DNA of 64,000 nucleotides from Tigriopus japonicus (Eukaryota > Arthropoda > Copepoda > Harpacticoida > Harpacticidae). Positions 22,701-36,769 of the stretch are shown in pieces (position 1 is the first letter of the stretch; every line of letters starts with the position of its first letter). The position numbers were made by a program, and so were the translations under genes. Below the pieces are notes generated by a model. The model did no database searches, was not told the origin of the DNA, and saw nothing but the letters and a program-made list of their open reading frames with translations. The stretch covers positions 13,499,645-13,563,644 of the forward strand of contig CM021317.1 in assembly GCA_010645155.1 (NCBI GenBank), written 5' to 3'.

Positions 22701-25700
22701 AGCTCTTTGATAGTAGATATGTGGGCCCAAGACCCTACCAGGATATGTTTGCATGGCACCTGACCACACGAAGTTGGTTATTGAAATTGACGTCGGTTGT
22801 TGGGTCAATGATAGAAAATTTTGATTCAAAATCATGTTAGATACTGTTAAAAATATAATGGTAAAAATTCATATTTTGAAGAAATGGTATGTAGGGGCCC
22901 ACAGAAAAGGGAAAGAGGCCCCGAAATTGACAAGTATCCCACTAATATATTGTAATATCTCCTGACTTCATAGTAGATCACACTATTACGGGGATTTTCA
23001 TCTTTCTTCAGTATTCAATGTCTTCAGCATAGTTCGTTTCAAAAACGAACCCTGCAATGGAACCCTCAACATTTTGGGCACTTGTTATACATCTGCAGAG
23101 TGCACTCAATTAGGAGGAACCGCAAATGGAGAATGTGCTTCAGGATTCGGTGTTTGTTGTTCATGTGAGAAACGTCAAATTGCTTTGTGTATGGTGGGCC
23201 AATGTTCATCTCATAGAAATATTTATCAGTCGAGATAGGATGCGGAGCCACAACCAATCAAAACAACACATATTTTACCAGCTCCATAACCGATTCCTCG
23301 CCATGCACAGCCAGGGTAAGGATTGACTATTTTTGGGAGAAAATCATCATGCCCACCTTGAAATTTAGGATTAAAATTCTTTCCAACATGAATTAGAGCA
23401 ATTTCTTTGTCTCAATAAGAAACACACCCCATAAATTTCGACCGCTTTTTCACCATTTTTAACCACCATAACTTGAAATGTTTTGTCTTCATTCTCATAC
23501 TTCATGTCTTGTTTCAAATCAAGAAGCGCTGAATTTCTGGAGAGGAATACTAGTGATGAGGAGAATTATTTCCAGTAGGATCGCGTTCTTAGCAAACGAG
23601 ACCTTGCTTGCATCCAGTAAACTACGTATTTCAATTTTTAGCTCAATCGAAGGGCGGAGTGAAAAGTTATGCCTTCTCAAAGCTATGTACTGAATAGTAC
23701 AGATGGGAACAAGCTGCAGCTTGAAGAGGAGTTTGGGCCAAGCAAAGATGTTTTAGGGCCAAGCAACAATTTTCAGCTGTGCTTGAAAGCTTCCAAGCAG
23801 TTTCAAGCACATTCACCCAATATCAGGTTTGCCAGTTAAACTTCAATTTGTTGTCCACCGGGAAGAGAGTAAAATGGTTTGCACTCAAGTTTAACAAAGC
23901 ATGCTTCAAATAGCCCCTAAGAAGACAAATATCTTGACAAATCTAAGCAAATAAATTGGCAAATTCCGTAACAGGATAGGAGTTTTTGGTTCTACTTCAA
24001 TCAAAGTGCTCAATATAGATAAAATTATGGCTTATATTATCAATAGCTTAGCAACCCTGCAATCAACTGCCAGTCCTCAGAGGTTTGTACCTTGAAACCT
24101 TGAATGCTTGGTTTGGTTTGAGACAGCTGAAATGGAAACAAGCCCAGCTTGAAAAATTGAAGTGCTTGATAGCTTGGAAAATCCCATCAGTACTGAATAA
24201 AGCATAGAATGTGTGAGCTCGCCCTTTCGTGGCAAAACAAGTACCAGAAAAGGGTTAGTTCATTGTCAATTTGCCCTAAGCTGGGAGGTAGCACAACTTC
24301 TGACAACAACTTTTGTTTGAGCTGAAAATTGAAATACTGATTCTAGTCACAATGAGCAAAATCTGATTTGCAGAAGAAAGTAATAATGGATTTGTTCTTA
24401 CTGGAAATCAAGATTACTTTCTTTAACCTCCCAGTCCATGGAAATTCAGTGGTTCTTGTGCAAATGCTTTCTTCCTCAAACCCAAAAAGCTAGTTTTGCT
24501 CATTTTGCACTTATTTTGAAGAAGCAATTTAGGCATTTTCGTCTGTTTTTTGATTGACCTTTTTGCCTTCACCTATGCACCTTTTTAAAATTCAGGCTTT
24601 AATTTCTAAACTTTAGCAAACCTGGATTTGCTTGGTTACCTGATGATTTGGTTCGCGAAATTTAAGGCAAGTGAAAGAATAAGATTTTGCCCCCATTGAT
24701 TTCAGGTGTGCCGTTGTAATTCAAACATATGTCAGCTTAGACTGGACTTCCAAAACTTTGATATTGCACAACCTAATTCAGACGAGCGTTTGGATATGCG
24801 AGCTGTACCAAGAACCCAATGTTTGGACGCTACCTTCACCGCCACTTCCAAGGGTGGGAACCCTCCCGTTATTTGTGGGACCAATTCTGGATACCATAGT
24901 AATCCAAATCAAGTGTTCATTGATGACTAGGGCCCGGAAAAATATTTGCAAAAAAGTGACAAAATATCCAATATATATTTTCTTCAAAAGGTCAAAATAT
25001 TTGGAAAAAATCCGGATATTTAAGAAATATTTTTTTGACAAGGCCATTATTTGGTATTTTTGTCTGTGTGCACCAATTTTCCAAATTCGTTTCTGGTGAA
25101 TTTGATGCATTTGGCCGTTTTTGGAGGCAAACTTGAATGTAATTGATTCAAAAATATAACTTTCAATTTGCCTCTATAGATGGCGCAGTTTTTTTCGTGG
25201 ATGACAGTAGTTTTGGTTGCGAATGTCTATAATCTTAGTACAAATACCATTTTGTAGAGGTCTTTGTGTGTTGGGTGCATTTTTGGGAAGCCCTCTTGAG
25301 CATTGGTCGTTCATTTGTTTCTTCAATTTTGCTTGAAATATTTTTTCTGACTTAAGCATTCGAGAATATATTTAATATATTCTTGAAAAGGCCAAAATAT
25401 TTTAAAAATCGACGATAAACGAAAAAATATTTTATATTTTAAAAAATACTTCCGGGCCCTATTGATGACCAAACTTGGTCGTTCATTAATTTTTCTTTTC
25501 TAGTGATTTTGGAAGCAGAGATGCCTTGTAACAGACTGAATTTTGACTGGTTTGAAAATACACCTCGACAATGGAGAATCCTCGTCACTCAAGTACCTTG
25601 CAATTCGCCATACAAAGGTATCAACTTACAATCACGTGCCCATAAATTGGTATTGAAGAGTTTTCCCTGAAAACATTTTTTTGGCCATTTCTAGCTAAAA

Positions 25701-26438
25701 ACATGTTTTTGGACATTTTCTTAACTTCAAAACATTTTTTGGATACCTTTTAACTAAAAAGATATTTGTGCCCTTGTTTATCACTCAAAAACTTCCCTTT
25801 TGCCAATTTGAAACTTTTTCAAAGGATGAAATATTGTTTGCTTCTTAAAGCTCCACAAGGATGTACTCAGTATTTTACTGGGACCTCGGGAACAGTGGAA
25901 TCTTACAACTTTCAAGGAGGAACACATTTAGCAAATCAGGATTATCTGAATTGTATAAGGTAAATGTAAAAGTGTGGCATTAGGAATTTGTTTAGTGGTC
26001 GATAATATGACCTGTTTTTTTGCCAGAACCGAGCTGGGATTTTGCAGGATCGAGTGGTCCCATTCTCCAACAGATTTTTCGATTTCTGCCGACATTCCCA
26101 ATGGATCAAATGGTGATAATTGCTCCATTGATTATGTGGGTATTGTAGGAGGATTTCTACCCGGCAATGATCCATTTAATCAGCCTAACAACGATCGGTT
26201 TTGTGGAGCTGCACTAATGGCCGGAAACTCCAAAGTTGTGAACACCATATCTTGTAAGACTTTTCATGATGGAGAGACGCACTTTCGTTTTTTTGGAACC
26301 ATGTTGTGTCGTTTTTACTTGATTTCAGCGATTCAAATACCTTTTGGGCTTCGTTTTGTGACCGATTTAGGGGAAACTGACGATGTCGATGACCTTCAGG
26401 GAGGATTTAAGTTGAACTACCAACAAATTCCCTGTTAA
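19798..26438 (+). CDS. secreted arthropod-type CUB-domain protein
   Basis: Eight exons, 19798-19888, 23012-23164, 23230-23315, 24706-24898, 25504-25617, 25851-25959, 26027-26253 and 26329-26438, join at GT..AG sites with unbroken phase to give 360 residues. Residues 1-18 (MSAICVFF..SAFA) are a signal peptide. Next come RDGRLFNVFSIVRF and a cysteine cluster, C45, C55, C61, C72 and C79-C80 (GTCYTSAEC..CASGFGVCC). Two CUB-like units follow: FEIGCGAT..NICQLRLDF..PPVICGTNSGYHMILEA..RQWRILVTQVPC, and GCTQYFTGTSG..LANQDYLNCIR..FCRIEWS..FCGAAL..GFKLNYQQIPC. This architecture is common among secreted arthropod proteins. The ligand is unknown and extracellular binding is inferred. The exon 4/5 junction rebuilds an ATG codon (GYH-MILEA), which supports it. 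Exon 2's acceptor was chosen by phase with exon 1. Intron 7 (75 nt) is itself open. Confidence 0.85.
20250..20460 (+). repeat. dispersed repeat fragment
   Basis: Shares CGTAGCTGA, GACTCGAA.TATGAAGAGAAAT and CATCTAG.GG.GGATTTTT with 18300-18480 (same strand) and 41690-41870 (opposite strand). It lies in intron 1 of the CUB-protein gene. It is non-coding. Confidence 0.6.
21950..22560. repeat. nested inverted-repeat elements in CUB-gene intron 1
   Basis: The outer parts (21950-22040 and about 22490-22560) resemble the 28961-29140 hairpin element, sharing CAACTCAGCACAGCTAAC, CGCCACTAGCG and AAAACGCTCAC. Between them lies a second element at about 22042-22496 with its own inverted arms: AACAGAGTACGGTCATAAAG..GCGCCATCTAGTGG at the left and the complementary TAGATGGCGCACTTTATG at the right. 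The second element is repeated at 48430-48860. This is an insertion of one family into another. Confidence 0.65.
22565..22925. repeat. diverged fragment of the GGGCCCAC-rich hAT-like family
   Basis: Contains CCAGGGTTGGCATCTAGTGG, TGGGCCCAGAAGCTATGGGG and ATGTGGGCCCAAGACCCTAC segments that match the intact elements at 48466-48714 and 57359-57572 (for example CCCATAGCTTCTGGGCCCA on the opposite strand). It is rearranged or decayed, and clean ends are not visible. Confidence 0.5.
23475..23700. repeat. dispersed repeat fragment (GGAGTG/TTATGCC family)
   Basis: Shares a GAGTGAAAAGTTATGCCTTCTCAAAGCTATGTACTGAA-like tail (positions about 23655-23695) with sequences at 38615-38660 and, in inverted form, at 43805-43835. 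A related piece lies at 24185-24460. It is non-coding sequence inside intron 3 of the CUB-protein gene. Confidence 0.45.
24931..25460. mobile_element. MITE, AGGGCCCGGAA family, full-length copy in CUB-gene intron
   Basis: This 530-bp unit begins AGGGCCCGGAAAAATATTT and ends ATACTTCCGGGCCCT, giving 11-base inverted ends. The flanks are ATTGATGACT on the left and ATTGATGACC on the right, a 10-bp target duplication with one mismatch. It lies wholly in the intron between the exons ending at 24898 and beginning at 25504, so the gene frame is intact. It is the reverse complement relative of the 7774-8292 copy. The long target duplication fits MULE-type elements, but no transposase is present, so the superfamily is an inference. 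Confidence 0.85.
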
Positions 26439-26573
26439 ATATCAAATCATGCAAGGAAAAATAATGCACGAGTCTTTCATTGATTATGAATAAGGGGTGA
26501 CATGTTATGCACAATCCAGCCGAAGTATTAAACATTTATGTTAGTAATTGAGAGTGCCAAAAATATTTTGATC

Positions 26574-26579
26574 AATAAA
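26574..26579 (+). terminator. poly(A) signal AATAAA of the CUB-protein gene
   Basis: AATAAA lies 136 bases downstream of the stop codon at 26438 and is followed by a second overlapping AATAAA-like stretch. Confidence 0.6.
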
Positions 26580-26599
26580 ATAAAAAATCATGTATTTCA

Positions 26600-28300
26600 T
26601 TTTAGAATTGTCTTCATATTCAATCAGCCGAAGCATTAAACAGTCCTTAAGCAACGCTTTAGAGCAAAGGTCGGCAACCACTTTTGGGTCAAGGCTAGGG
26701 GTTCCCTGGGTTAACGGATTAATCGATTAATATATTGGAAGGGAATTAATCCGTTAAACCGTTTCGTCAGATGGAATAATCGAACAAAATGAAAAAAAAA
26801 TCCTCTTTCTGTTTATCGGGTTTCTCCTTATAAATTTCCAAAATTTCTCCCAATAAAGCTTAAAAGCAAAGATTTCAAAAAACTCATGGACAATCATAGG
26901 TGCATTTTTGAACAAGCAACATAAAAATGATAATTTTAGTATGATAAATTCATGTTAAAAAATAGTGGGATTTTCAATGACTCAGGATGGGAAATGTGCA
27001 AAATAAATCAAATGAAAGTTTCCGCAAGTCAACAAGAGTTTAGTTTATAATGCTCAATTCTTGCATTTTGTAGGACCATTCTTGGATCTCTTAACATGAA
27101 AAACAGTATTGGAATATAGAAAGTCTCTTTTAAATTATGAAGTCTTTGAATTGAAGTTTGATATTTATGTCTTTGTTGTCATCATGGATGTTTTGTATCA
27201 AATCTGGCCATGGAATTTGCACAATTTTCCCTATGAGTATGTTTCATTTCTCTCTTTTTTATGGTTTATAATGGGTTTGTGTGTTGAAGATTAAAGCAGA
27301 TACTACAAGATTCATATAATTTTCAGGCCTGTCACAAAACCCAATGCTTGAAAAGTAGTATGTTAGCATCATAGCATTTATGCTTTTGATCCTTCCATTT
27401 CGTCAATCTTCTCCAACATTAATTTTGTTTGCATTACAAAAAAAACTCTGGCTTATTTGGTTTATCAATCTTTCTAATTTCAAGGCATTTATTCATTCAT
27501 GGCCTTTTCCTCTTCACACTTAGAGCCTTCACATTTGGAGCAATTATAACACCCAGAAAAATATATCGCAGGTAAAATAATGAAACAGAATCTATTTTAA
27601 AGTTTTATTATCTTTGATTTTTTTTAAATTGTAGTATTGTACTCTTTGTTATCAGTACTACGTATCTCCATCTTGATGGCTCCCTTGTTATTGACGTTCA
27701 CGATTCAAAACGTGGTGCGTACACACAAGAAAGAGACCCGGTCTATGTAGTAACTTCTTTCGCTTTTTATGCAAGTTTTATCAGTATTTGGTGTTTCCTT
27801 TTCGTTTCATTCTAGAGCCATTTATTCTAACTTCAAATGCTGTGTACTTGTAATGCACCAAAATTGCATTGGTTTGTCACAACGGTGTTTAAAAGTCCAC
27901 TAGTCCGAAACCTTCCCCAACTCCTTTTTTAAGGTCTGAAATTGGTCGCTCTGATTTGGTTGACGGCCCCACTTGCCTTCTCCTTTTCCCTTTTTTCTCC
28001 TTCCTCATATGTAGAGGGTGACTAATTTTGAAACTGAAGTTGACGTTTTAAACGTGTAATAACTTCAAAACGAGGCAAAAATCTTGATGTCCTTAAAATT
28101 TAAGACTGTTTTTTGAAACAATAAGTAACAATTTGCTGTTAACTGCTGCCAATTACAAATCACAGAGGATGTACCAGAGGCACTCAAACTTAGCAGAGTG
28201 AAGAGCGTATTTTCGGAATTTCTCTTTTTTACACCACAGGTCATGCCATAAATGCCGCTTGAGGTCGCTTTTTACGATTGAATCGTGAACGTCGATTGAT
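26600..28300. other. intergenic, no gene recognised
   Basis: Contains a short fragment matching the hAT-like repeat ends (GGTCGGCAACCACTTTTGGG at 26669-26688) and a local inverted stretch with GGATTAAT/ATTAATCC at 26716-26755. The open frame at 27109-27294 is hydrophobic but has no recognised family. I see nothing else. Confidence 0.4.
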
Positions 28301-28309
28301 CATTATTAG

Positions 28310-28581
28310 GGCCCTGGAACGCCATCTCTTGAGGCAAATTGAAAATTGCATTGTTCAAATCAGTTGCATGACAAGTTTGACCTCAAAAACGGCCAAATGC
28401 ATCAATTTCACCAAGAACAAATTTGCAAAAATCGGTGCACACAGACAAAAATTCTAAAAAATGGCCTTGCCAAAAAAATTATTTCTTAAATATCCGGCTT
28501 GTTACCAAATATTTTGGGCTTTTGAAAAAAATATACTGTATATTGGATATTTTGTCACTTTTTTGCAAATATTTTTCCGGG
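28310..28581. mobile_element. MITE, AGGGCCCGGAA family, internally deleted copy
   Basis: The left end AGGGCCCTGGAACGCCATCT runs almost at once into the mid-element GCCATCT..TTGAGGCAAATTGAAAATTG segment. The element then follows the 7774-8292 copy to the end CAAATATTTTTCCGGGTAA. About half of the full-length element is missing and the right tip is degraded. Confidence 0.7.
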
Positions 28582-28960
28582 TAATGATAAGTAATGAATG
28601 GGTAAGGATCCGAAAAGTCGGATCCGATGCACAGCTCTACTCCACAGTAATAAAATGAGCGAGTGTTTTGTTTCAAACATGTCTACGAAGGATTGCAAAT
28701 GAGCACAAATTTTAACGTCCAAGAGACAGATATATGCTGTCAAAGGATTATTTTGAAGAATTATTGTCAAAATATTGAGCAATTAACGATCTTAGAATTT
28801 AAAAAAAGAAGCGTTATAATGAGATCTGACACCCTGTTGTAAATCATCTGCATTGCAAAAGGTTCTCAGGAACCTCTTGCCACAGGATGTGAACTTATGC
28901 TGGCGCGTATCCCAAACCGACCCTGAAACCTGCACATGTGAATTTGAATGAAATGAGATA

Positions 28961-29140
28961 TGACAAAGGTTGCTTCAAGTGAGCGTTTTAAATCATTCCA
29001 CTAGCGGCAAAACAGGGAGGTTGGCTGTGCTGAGTTCCTCAGCCCATTTTGGTGAATCCAACTTTTTCCCATTCTGTTAGTGGTCCTCTTTTGCCACTAA
29101 CAGTATGATTTAAAACGCTCACTTGAAGCAACCTTTGTCA
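28961..29140. repeat. hairpin element with perfect 35-bp arms
   Basis: Bases 28961-28995 (starting TGACAAAGGTTGCTTCAAG) are an exact reverse complement of 29106-29140. The complementarity continues with gaps (GGCAAAACA versus TTTTGCC). It is 180 bp in all and related to 21950-22040. It is probably a MITE. No convincing target duplication was found. Confidence 0.75.
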
Positions 29141-29149
29141 AGTCCCATT

Positions 29150-31440
29150 GTCAAAAGTTGAACCAAAAAGGTATTTGATAGCAAACATCACTTCAGAAGA
29201 AAGTTGAACCATAAAATAGTGCTCCTTTTCCCCCCTTTATTTTAAAAAGGATTTTGCTAAAACTGATAAGCTACAAAGCAATATCTTGCATAATACTGAC
29301 AATGGAGCTCAATGTAACAAATATTTCAATTTAATACAATAATACCAACTTCAGACAATGGGTAAAAGTATACAAAGAAAAAGTTTCATGAAAATTGGGC
29401 CTCTGCTTGGACAAATATGCCTCTGCTTTTTACAATAAAGTTTAGAGCCACAGTACACTCATTCTGTCCCATGAACGTCATTTTCAATCAACATTATATG
29501 GTCTAGAATGCAAATCAGTTAAATGCAAAATATCAACATATTGATAGGTTAAACAGAGAGGAAGCACTAGATTTTACAAATTCACTGTAACAGAATCCAA
29601 CACCTCACTTAATAGTTGAGTTGTTGACTATTCCTTCTGCGGGTTTGTTCATGCAGAATGCACAAAGGAACAGGTCACCTCCATGGAGTGATTTATACTT
29701 CACTTTGATGGTGTTGCTAGGTACTTTTCTTCTGAAACCAATGGTATGTCTAAATAAGTTGAATCGGGTTGATGAAGTGTTGAGTGAACGTGATTTACCC
29801 AAGTGTAGGGTGCATATAATTATCTTTAAGACACAGATATGCATGCTTGAATAGGCCATTCAAGAACTGATTTGGTACAAAATAGTGAATATTGAGTTCA
29901 AGACATTTCCCTATCAATTTCACTGGGACCGTTTTGGGCCGTCAAAAACAACAAATAACAGGTGTCTTCGCACCCTTTTCTGTAACCATATCCATGGTTC
30001 TCTGTACCGGCATTGGGCTCTCTCGAGCTCGCTCTTCTCTCCTTTTCTCTTTGGCCAGGGGGTAGAAGCTAGAAATTCGTCCTGGATTAGTTTCTACCCC
30101 GCCTGGTCCGTTCCAGCCTGCGAGAAAGAAAGTCGGGCCAAGCCCTTACACCTTCAACCGCCTGTACTTTAGAAATTCCACCCTTTTCAAAGGCGCTCAG
30201 GGAGGTTTTAAAAAAAGGCTCCTACGCAACACAAGAATGAACTTTTTGATAAATGTACGCTTTAAGCATGTCGTCATCAGGCCCGTAAATCTCAATTTAT
30301 CTTGATGATTCCGAATTTCTTCAAAATAGGGTCAGGCCTTCTCTCTTGTACAATCTAGAGAATCTAGTTTGAATGTAGTAAGTAGAGGGCAGAAAAATAA
30401 GTTGAATGAAACGGAAAAAAGAGTTTTTGAGTTAAAAATATGGCACGAATTTGTTTCCTTGCTAGTTCGAAAAGGGATACCCTTAACTGGAGGATTCGAC
30501 ATGACTTTGGGCGAAGCTAGGCCACTTTTTACTTGAAGTAACAAAGCCTAAAATGGTCGGAGATGATTCGTTGTAATCCCAAAAATAAGTAGTGCGAACA
30601 AATTGCGAGTTTTCATGTGATTGTTTAATTATTTTTATTACAGTAAAATTACCAGAAAGCTGTAACTTATGACGTAAAAAATCTAGAATACTAGATTTAG
30701 ACGATTGCAAACAAAAACGAAAATGTCCCGTGGTAGTTCAAAAGAGCAACAAGGCATTAACTTTTAGTATTACGTCTTCCTGTAAAGAATAACAATTTTT
30801 GAATTAATTAACCAATCAATCTTACATGCAATTGTAATGGACAAGGTTAGTAAATAACTACATCTTGGATCCTACTGGGGCTTGGGATGAGTCAGACCTT
30901 TTTGGCTTGGGCATTTTGTCGTTTAAGTCTGTTTTATGAGGGAAGAGGTATTTGCTGGCTAGGTTCCAGTTCGTAAAAAGAACAAAATCTTCAGCCAAAC
31001 CTCAGGATATTCTTATAATTTTTAACCACTTTCCAAGAGGGCTAGTTTGGGCTCTGACACATCCCTAGCCATTGGAACCCAAGAATCCTCAACGGAATTC
31101 GTTACTTATTCATTTCTTTCCATCTTTGATGATCCGTCCGTAATAACATTGTTCTTTTATATAGTCCTATTTTTTATAAGAAAACAAATTTTTATTCAAA
31201 AACATTCTCTTATGGAGAGCTATTCTAACATGAAGTTTTCTCATTTCTCCTCTTCTCTCCGTCACCCTGTTCCCGATTTGGTGGCCCTTCTCTTCCTTTT
31301 TCGTTCTTCTTTACTCTTCATTCGTTGTGCGTTTGGCGCCACAGCAAGACGTTAAGTGGAACAAGACTCACTTCGTTCTCTCGCCTTCCAACCGGCTATT
31401 TTACACATCTTTATATTCATCCGATCCACCCACTTTAAAA
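29150..31440. other. intergenic, upstream of beta-tubulin
   Basis: No gene recognised. The stretch 29990-30180 is more GC-rich than its surroundings and contains a stable hairpin (30055-30106). The stretch 31220-31450 just before the tubulin start is pyrimidine-rich, with repeated TTC/CTC motifs, and probably contains the tubulin promoter and leader. No TATA box is evident there. Confidence 0.4.
30055..30106. repeat. stable 52-nt hairpin
   Basis: CCAGG pairs with CCTGG, and then GGGTAGAAGCTA pairs with TAGTTTCTACCC with one G-T wobble and a small bulge, around a 16-base loop. It lies in a locally GC-rich patch. Its function is unknown. The stem is rather short for a typical animal microRNA precursor. 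Confidence 0.5.
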
Positions 31441-31450
31441 CCTTAAAATC

Positions 31451-35334
<3,884 letters not shown>

Positions 35335-35474
35335 AAAAATCCCCACCAAAGATATTTTGACATAAATTTTTTTTTCGCTGCTATATCTCTCTCAAAATGC
35401 CGATTTTTGGGTTCGCTTTGTTTTCTATCCGGATTTCCCGCGGGATTGATGGGTTACAAAGGAATGTGTATTAT

Positions 35475-35480
35475 AATAAA
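35475..35480 (+). terminator. poly(A) signal AATAAA of beta-tubulin
   Basis: AATAAA lies 141 bases after the stop codon, followed by GT-containing sequence suitable for 3' processing. Confidence 0.7.
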
Positions 35481-35499
35481 GGCTTGAGTGACAGTCCGC

Positions 35500-36755
35500 T
35501 AAAATGACTGTGGATTCAATCATCAAGATGTGAGCCAGATGTGGACTCAAAAACATGACCCCAATTCGTCATCCCTCTTTTAAGCTAGTTGTGAAGTGAA
35601 AGAAGGTGGAGAAACACCCAGCTTTTGTATTAGGAAAAGAAATATGTGGGATTATGTGGGCGTGGAAAATGAAAACCCCCATTATAGTGCTCGCTTTTAT
35701 CACTCCAATCCGGTGGATGAAGGATTTGCCGGATTTGATTTGGAGGGTAAGAGCTTTGAGGAAATTATGACTCATGACGACGCTAGAGGGCGCTGTTCAT
35801 TGGGGAGTAACAAGAAGACTTGTGTTTGAAGTCTACGTGGAAGAAAAGTCACACACGCTCAAGGTGACTGAGAATAAGAAATGAAATTCAGCCAAAATGG
35901 ATTTAGTGACTGGATTAGGACCTCGTTGCTTGCAAATACAGATATAAGGACAAATATTTAGTTTCAGTGATAACGGAGGGTGATCATTACTCAATACTAA
36001 TTTGAACTCGTTAATTTTCAACGGCAAAATGTTGAAATCATTTTGATCATTTTGCCTTGCACATTCAGATCCTGGCTCAGAGTGGTTATCAGTTTTTTCT
36101 TAATCATTAACCGTATATGTTTATGACGGAGTAATGAAAACACTCCGAAAACTGCAATAAAACCAATGTAGATGATGAAACTACTAAAAACTCTTTAATC
36201 CGAGACTTCGTGTGGCAGATATGAACAACCTTGAATTGACGAGAATAGTATTTGAAGGGTGCTTATCCCCGCCTTAAAGCTCGCTTGTAGAGTCTTTATC
36301 TGAAAATAAGATTCGGTTATTTAGCGGTCAGAAAGATCACTTTCATGATTCCTTATGGACGATCTCTTTTTATAAAGGCTTATTCTCTATGACTTCAAAA
36401 GCAATTTTTGCAACCAGGACTAAAAATATGTCTTCCGTTCTTAATCAAAAAGACTAGAAATATATCGTTAGGATTCCATCATTGACCTCCAATTTCTTTC
36501 GCGGTAAACATGGGGTATGGGCCTAAATTAAAGTAAGCCAAGGTTTCTCCGTGACTCTCAGTCTCGAAATACACGTATGGCTAGCTTAATCGAGTCACCC
36601 TGCCCTTTGGGAAGTCTGTCAAGTGCAGCTTGAATTTTGAGCCGAACGAGAAGTTACATCGAGTCCGAAAAAGTCGTCCAGAGGTAAAAAATCACGCCGC
36701 TTAAAACTCCATCGGGATTAACCCTCTTCTTATCTATTCTTTTTCGTCTTTCTAG
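35500..36755. other. intergenic between beta-tubulin and SEC31
   Basis: About 1.25 kb that must hold the SEC31 promoter and a 5' UTR exon, because a splice acceptor (TTTCTAG) lies 14 bases before the SEC31 start codon. I see no TATA box. The open frame at 35596-35829 has no recognised motif. Confidence 0.4.
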
Positions 36756-36769
36756 TGCCCAATATCGAC

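Noticed and set aside
29605..29859. Opposed open frames of 77-84 codons
   Set aside because: Both strands are open over the same bases, with no motif in either. It is typical of chance in AT-rich DNA.
36755..36769. Start of SEC31 at an upstream GTG in the same frame
   Set aside because: The GTG spans the splice acceptor. The ATG at 36770 gives [10 protein letters not shown], which aligns with known SEC31 N-termini.
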